64,000 bases of DNA from positions 25,672,618-25,736,617 of the forward strand of contig OX438747.1 in assembly GCA_949316235.1 (NCBI GenBank), written 5' to 3'. The position numbers were made by a program, and so were the translations under genes. Shown piece by piece: positions 62,050 to 64,000 of this stretch. This stretch comes from Oegoconia quadripuncta. Its lineage: Eukaryota > Arthropoda > Insecta > Lepidoptera > Autostichidae. Below the pieces are notes generated by a model. It made no database searches, was not told the origin of the DNA, and saw only the letters and a program-made list of their open reading frames with translations. Position 1 is the first letter of the stretch, and every line of letters starts with the position of its first letter.

Positions 62050-62255
62050 TTTTTTTATATATGAGAGGGCGGCAAGCGAGCATGCGGGTCACCTGATGGA
62101 AAGCAATCACCGCCGCCCATGGACTCCCGCAACACCAAAAGGGTCACAGATGCGTTGCCGGCCTTTGAGGAAGGTGTAGGCTCGTTTCTTGAAGGTTCCA
62201 ATGTCGTACTCGTTCGGGAATACCGCTGCCGGAAGTCCGTTCCACAGCACTTATT
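62050..62255 (-). pseudogene. LINE C-terminus and tail (CDPFGVA type)
   Basis: The minus strand encodes [20 protein letters not shown] then [20 protein letters not shown] and continues to the GGTGACCCGCATGCTCGCTT tail and poly(A). The W-N-x-LP signature identifies a Jockey/CR1-like reverse transcriptase C-terminus. It explains the tail-only copies at 12607 and 21663. Confidence 0.8.
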
Positions 62256-62395
62256 ATGATTTATGACCCATACTCTCCTTGTCTGAGGAGGTTATGCCTA
62301 AAAATAATGTGACAAATGTTGATATGAGGACAATAAATGATATGACATAACTATAAATTGAAAATGTAGAAAACCACTGATAGACTGATATCATC

Positions 62396-62560
62396 CAAAT
62401 ACACCAAAAAATTTAAAGTTAAATATTTTTTAAACGGCTTAACCGAATTTCGTCGAACATGGCTAAGCACCTGGCTCCTCGTTTAGTGTTTAATGTAAAA
62501 ATAACTGCATCAAATCAGACTACGCATTACTGAGATACGTCCGGACAAAGACTGAACAAA
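62396..62560 (+). repeat. Dispersed AAACGGCTTAACCGATTT repeat, second local copy
   Basis: Same blocks as 61840-62010 in the same orientation, separated by the LINE C-terminus. ACGGCTTAACCGAATTTCGT and GACTACGCATTACTGAGATA. Confidence 0.6.
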
Positions 62561-62987
62561 CACCTACCAAGTGAGATTGTGGTTAAACGTGTCTACAGCT
62601 CTTCATTCGACTGTTATGAGCCCATAGACTGGGCTGTGAGCTCGATGGTCCAACTAGTAAATGTTATACCGACTCCAAACTATCGTCCAACAGTCAAACT
62701 GTTCGTCGAACCTTCCACGTGTAAAGAGATAGTTTGTGCATGTTTGACGATGTTCGAGCGTGTTTTTTGATTGATCTTGAGTTGGGACAGATTGTGGAAG
62801 TTTTTTTGCGGATTTGTCTAAAACGGTGGACACGTTTTATTTTTTTGGGATATTTTTTGGGATTTTGGCAACACTCTCTACCAACACAAATTGTTTTAGA
62901 TTTTTTCTATTCGTAAACTTTATAGATAAATGTATTTAATTATGCTTTATTATTATGTATGTACGAGTATGTATTCATTTGTAATTA

Positions 62988-63075
62988 CCCGACTGAAGTG
63001 AGGGTTATGTTTTTCGCGTATACATAGCTATGTATGTTTGTGGCCTTACAGCACCCAAACGGCTGGATGGATTTT
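62988..63075 (+). mobile_element. MITE-P-like 5' fragment
   Basis: TTACCCGACTGAAGTGAGGG, TTATGTTTTTCGCGTATACA and ACCCAAACGGCTGGATGGAT. It is cut by the SINE C fragment that follows. Confidence 0.45.
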
Positions 63076-63076
63076 C

Positions 63077-63195
63077 ATTTATGCACAGCACTTGACCTCA
63101 ATCGCACCTGATGTTAAATGAAGATGAGACCGAAGGTGGAAGCGTACTGACCCGGAATCCCCCATCTTATTTGGGGGACTGGCTATCTTAGATTA
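63077..63195 (-). mobile_element. SINE C 3' end fragment
   Basis: TTTATGCACAGCACTTGACC to GGGGGACTGGCTATCTTA, the tail third of SINE C. Confidence 0.75.
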
Positions 63196-64000
63196 GATTA
63201 GTTTACGTTAGATTAGTTGAGACAGTCCAAGACTTATAGGATAAATTAAGTCACAAAAAATAAACGACAACCGCAGGAAGGGTCAAAGTTTGTCACAATG
63301 AAAAACAAATCTAATCTACAATCACAATATCGGTTTCATAGGAAAGACCTAGACCTCATCATGAGTATTCCGAAAATGTATATTACAAGTGAAACATACT
63401 ACGCAACAGGCGTGTGACGAGCTGCTGAATCACATAGGCGTTTCCATCTTTCTAATTGGCTTTGTACACTGGTCTTTTAATGTTTTAATAGGGTGGTTAT
63501 TTAAACGGTTTTATTTAGCTTCCTTTTTGTTTGTTTGTTTTTAAATGCTTTATTGTAGAAAAGAAAATAAACAAAACAAATTTACTTAAAAAATAATAAT
63601 TTGCTCGTTTGTTTCACATCTGAAAGATTTTCAATTACTTTTACAATTGAAACACAAATATCGACAATCCAATATCATGTAAACTCCTGATTTGAAGTCC
63701 TCAATCCTGATGCTGAAAGGGTACTGTCTGTCTAAACCGTGAGGATCGAGGATCTGTCGATTATAAATTTTAGAACATTGAACAAAATAAAAGAAATTTC
63801 AATACAAAACTGCAGTGTTAACATACCTTAATAAAGGCCCTTCTACGATACCGGCTTGTTGCTACGGGCTACGGACAATGCTACGGGCGAGCTACGGAAT
63901 ATTGGGGAAACTTCGGGAACATGGTAAGTACGGCACGATGGGCGATCCTAACTCACTCACCCTTGTCACGATTTTGACGCAGCTCCAAGGCTAAATCAGC
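63196..64000. other. Unassigned stretch, CTACGG-rich near the end
   Basis: Mostly AT-rich; 63525-63600 may be a minus-strand LINE tail. At 63835-63930 the motif CTACGG(G/A) recurs five times (GCTACGGGCTACGGACAATG, GCTACGGGCGAGCTACGG) in GC-richer DNA, with a donor-like ATGGTAAGTACG at 63921. No gene is recognised before the window ends. Confidence 0.35.

Overview
The window looks like nuclear DNA of a moth or butterfly (Lepidoptera). It is AT-rich and I recognise no host protein-coding gene, rRNA or genuine tRNA gene in it. The assignment rests on repeat families typical of that order: many short Lep1-type Helitron-like elements (start TCTAA..ATTATAAATG, end GCGGGCGGAAAGCTAG, inserted between A and T), several tRNA-derived SINE families, R1-clade, Jockey/CR1-like and RTE-like LINE 3' ends, and short (CCTAA)n telomere-type repeats. 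Names such as SINE A, B, C, D and MITE-T or MITE-P are working labels for families seen repeatedly here, not database names.

Layout. 0-10 kb: LINE 3' ends, SINE A and C copies, a triple nest (LINE in Helitron in SINE) at 1.5-2.6 kb, a hairpin element at 7.2 kb and a long-terminal-inverted-repeat element at 8.3-8.6 kb. 10-20 kb: a 43-bp tandem array, several LINE C-termini, and an R1-clade LINE tail inserted into a SINE B with a 14-bp target duplication (19.1-19.9 kb). 20-32 kb: MITE-T inside MITE-P, SINE A/C/D copies, LINE-in-LINE nesting at 30-31 kb. 32-40 kb: the longest LINE coding remnant (31.6-32.7 kb, minus strand), a 544-bp foldback element, and a 2.85-kb Helitron-like element (36743-39593) carrying tandem satellite blocks inside a LINE 3' UTR. 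40-53 kb: more SINE B/C, MITE-T copies at 41.2 and 49.3 kb, RTE-like and Jockey/CR1-like LINE ends, and a PIF/Harbinger-type MITE at 52.7 kb. 53-64 kb: less dense, with LINE and SINE fragments and GC-rich patches at 58.1 and 63.9 kb that could be regulatory or first-exon DNA.

The coding remnants are 5'-truncated reverse-transcriptase C-termini; several also carry visible frameshifts or stops, and none looks able to work alone. The SINEs presumably depended on LINE machinery, and the MITEs and short Helitrons on transposases or helicases encoded elsewhere. The region is best read as intergenic or large-intron DNA built by successive insertions. The most useful content is the insertion record: target-site duplications, one empty-site comparison, and nesting order. 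I found no convincing new biological system. The best candidates for a closer look are the satellite-bearing Helitron and several small inverted-repeat elements. All boundaries and similarities were judged by eye.
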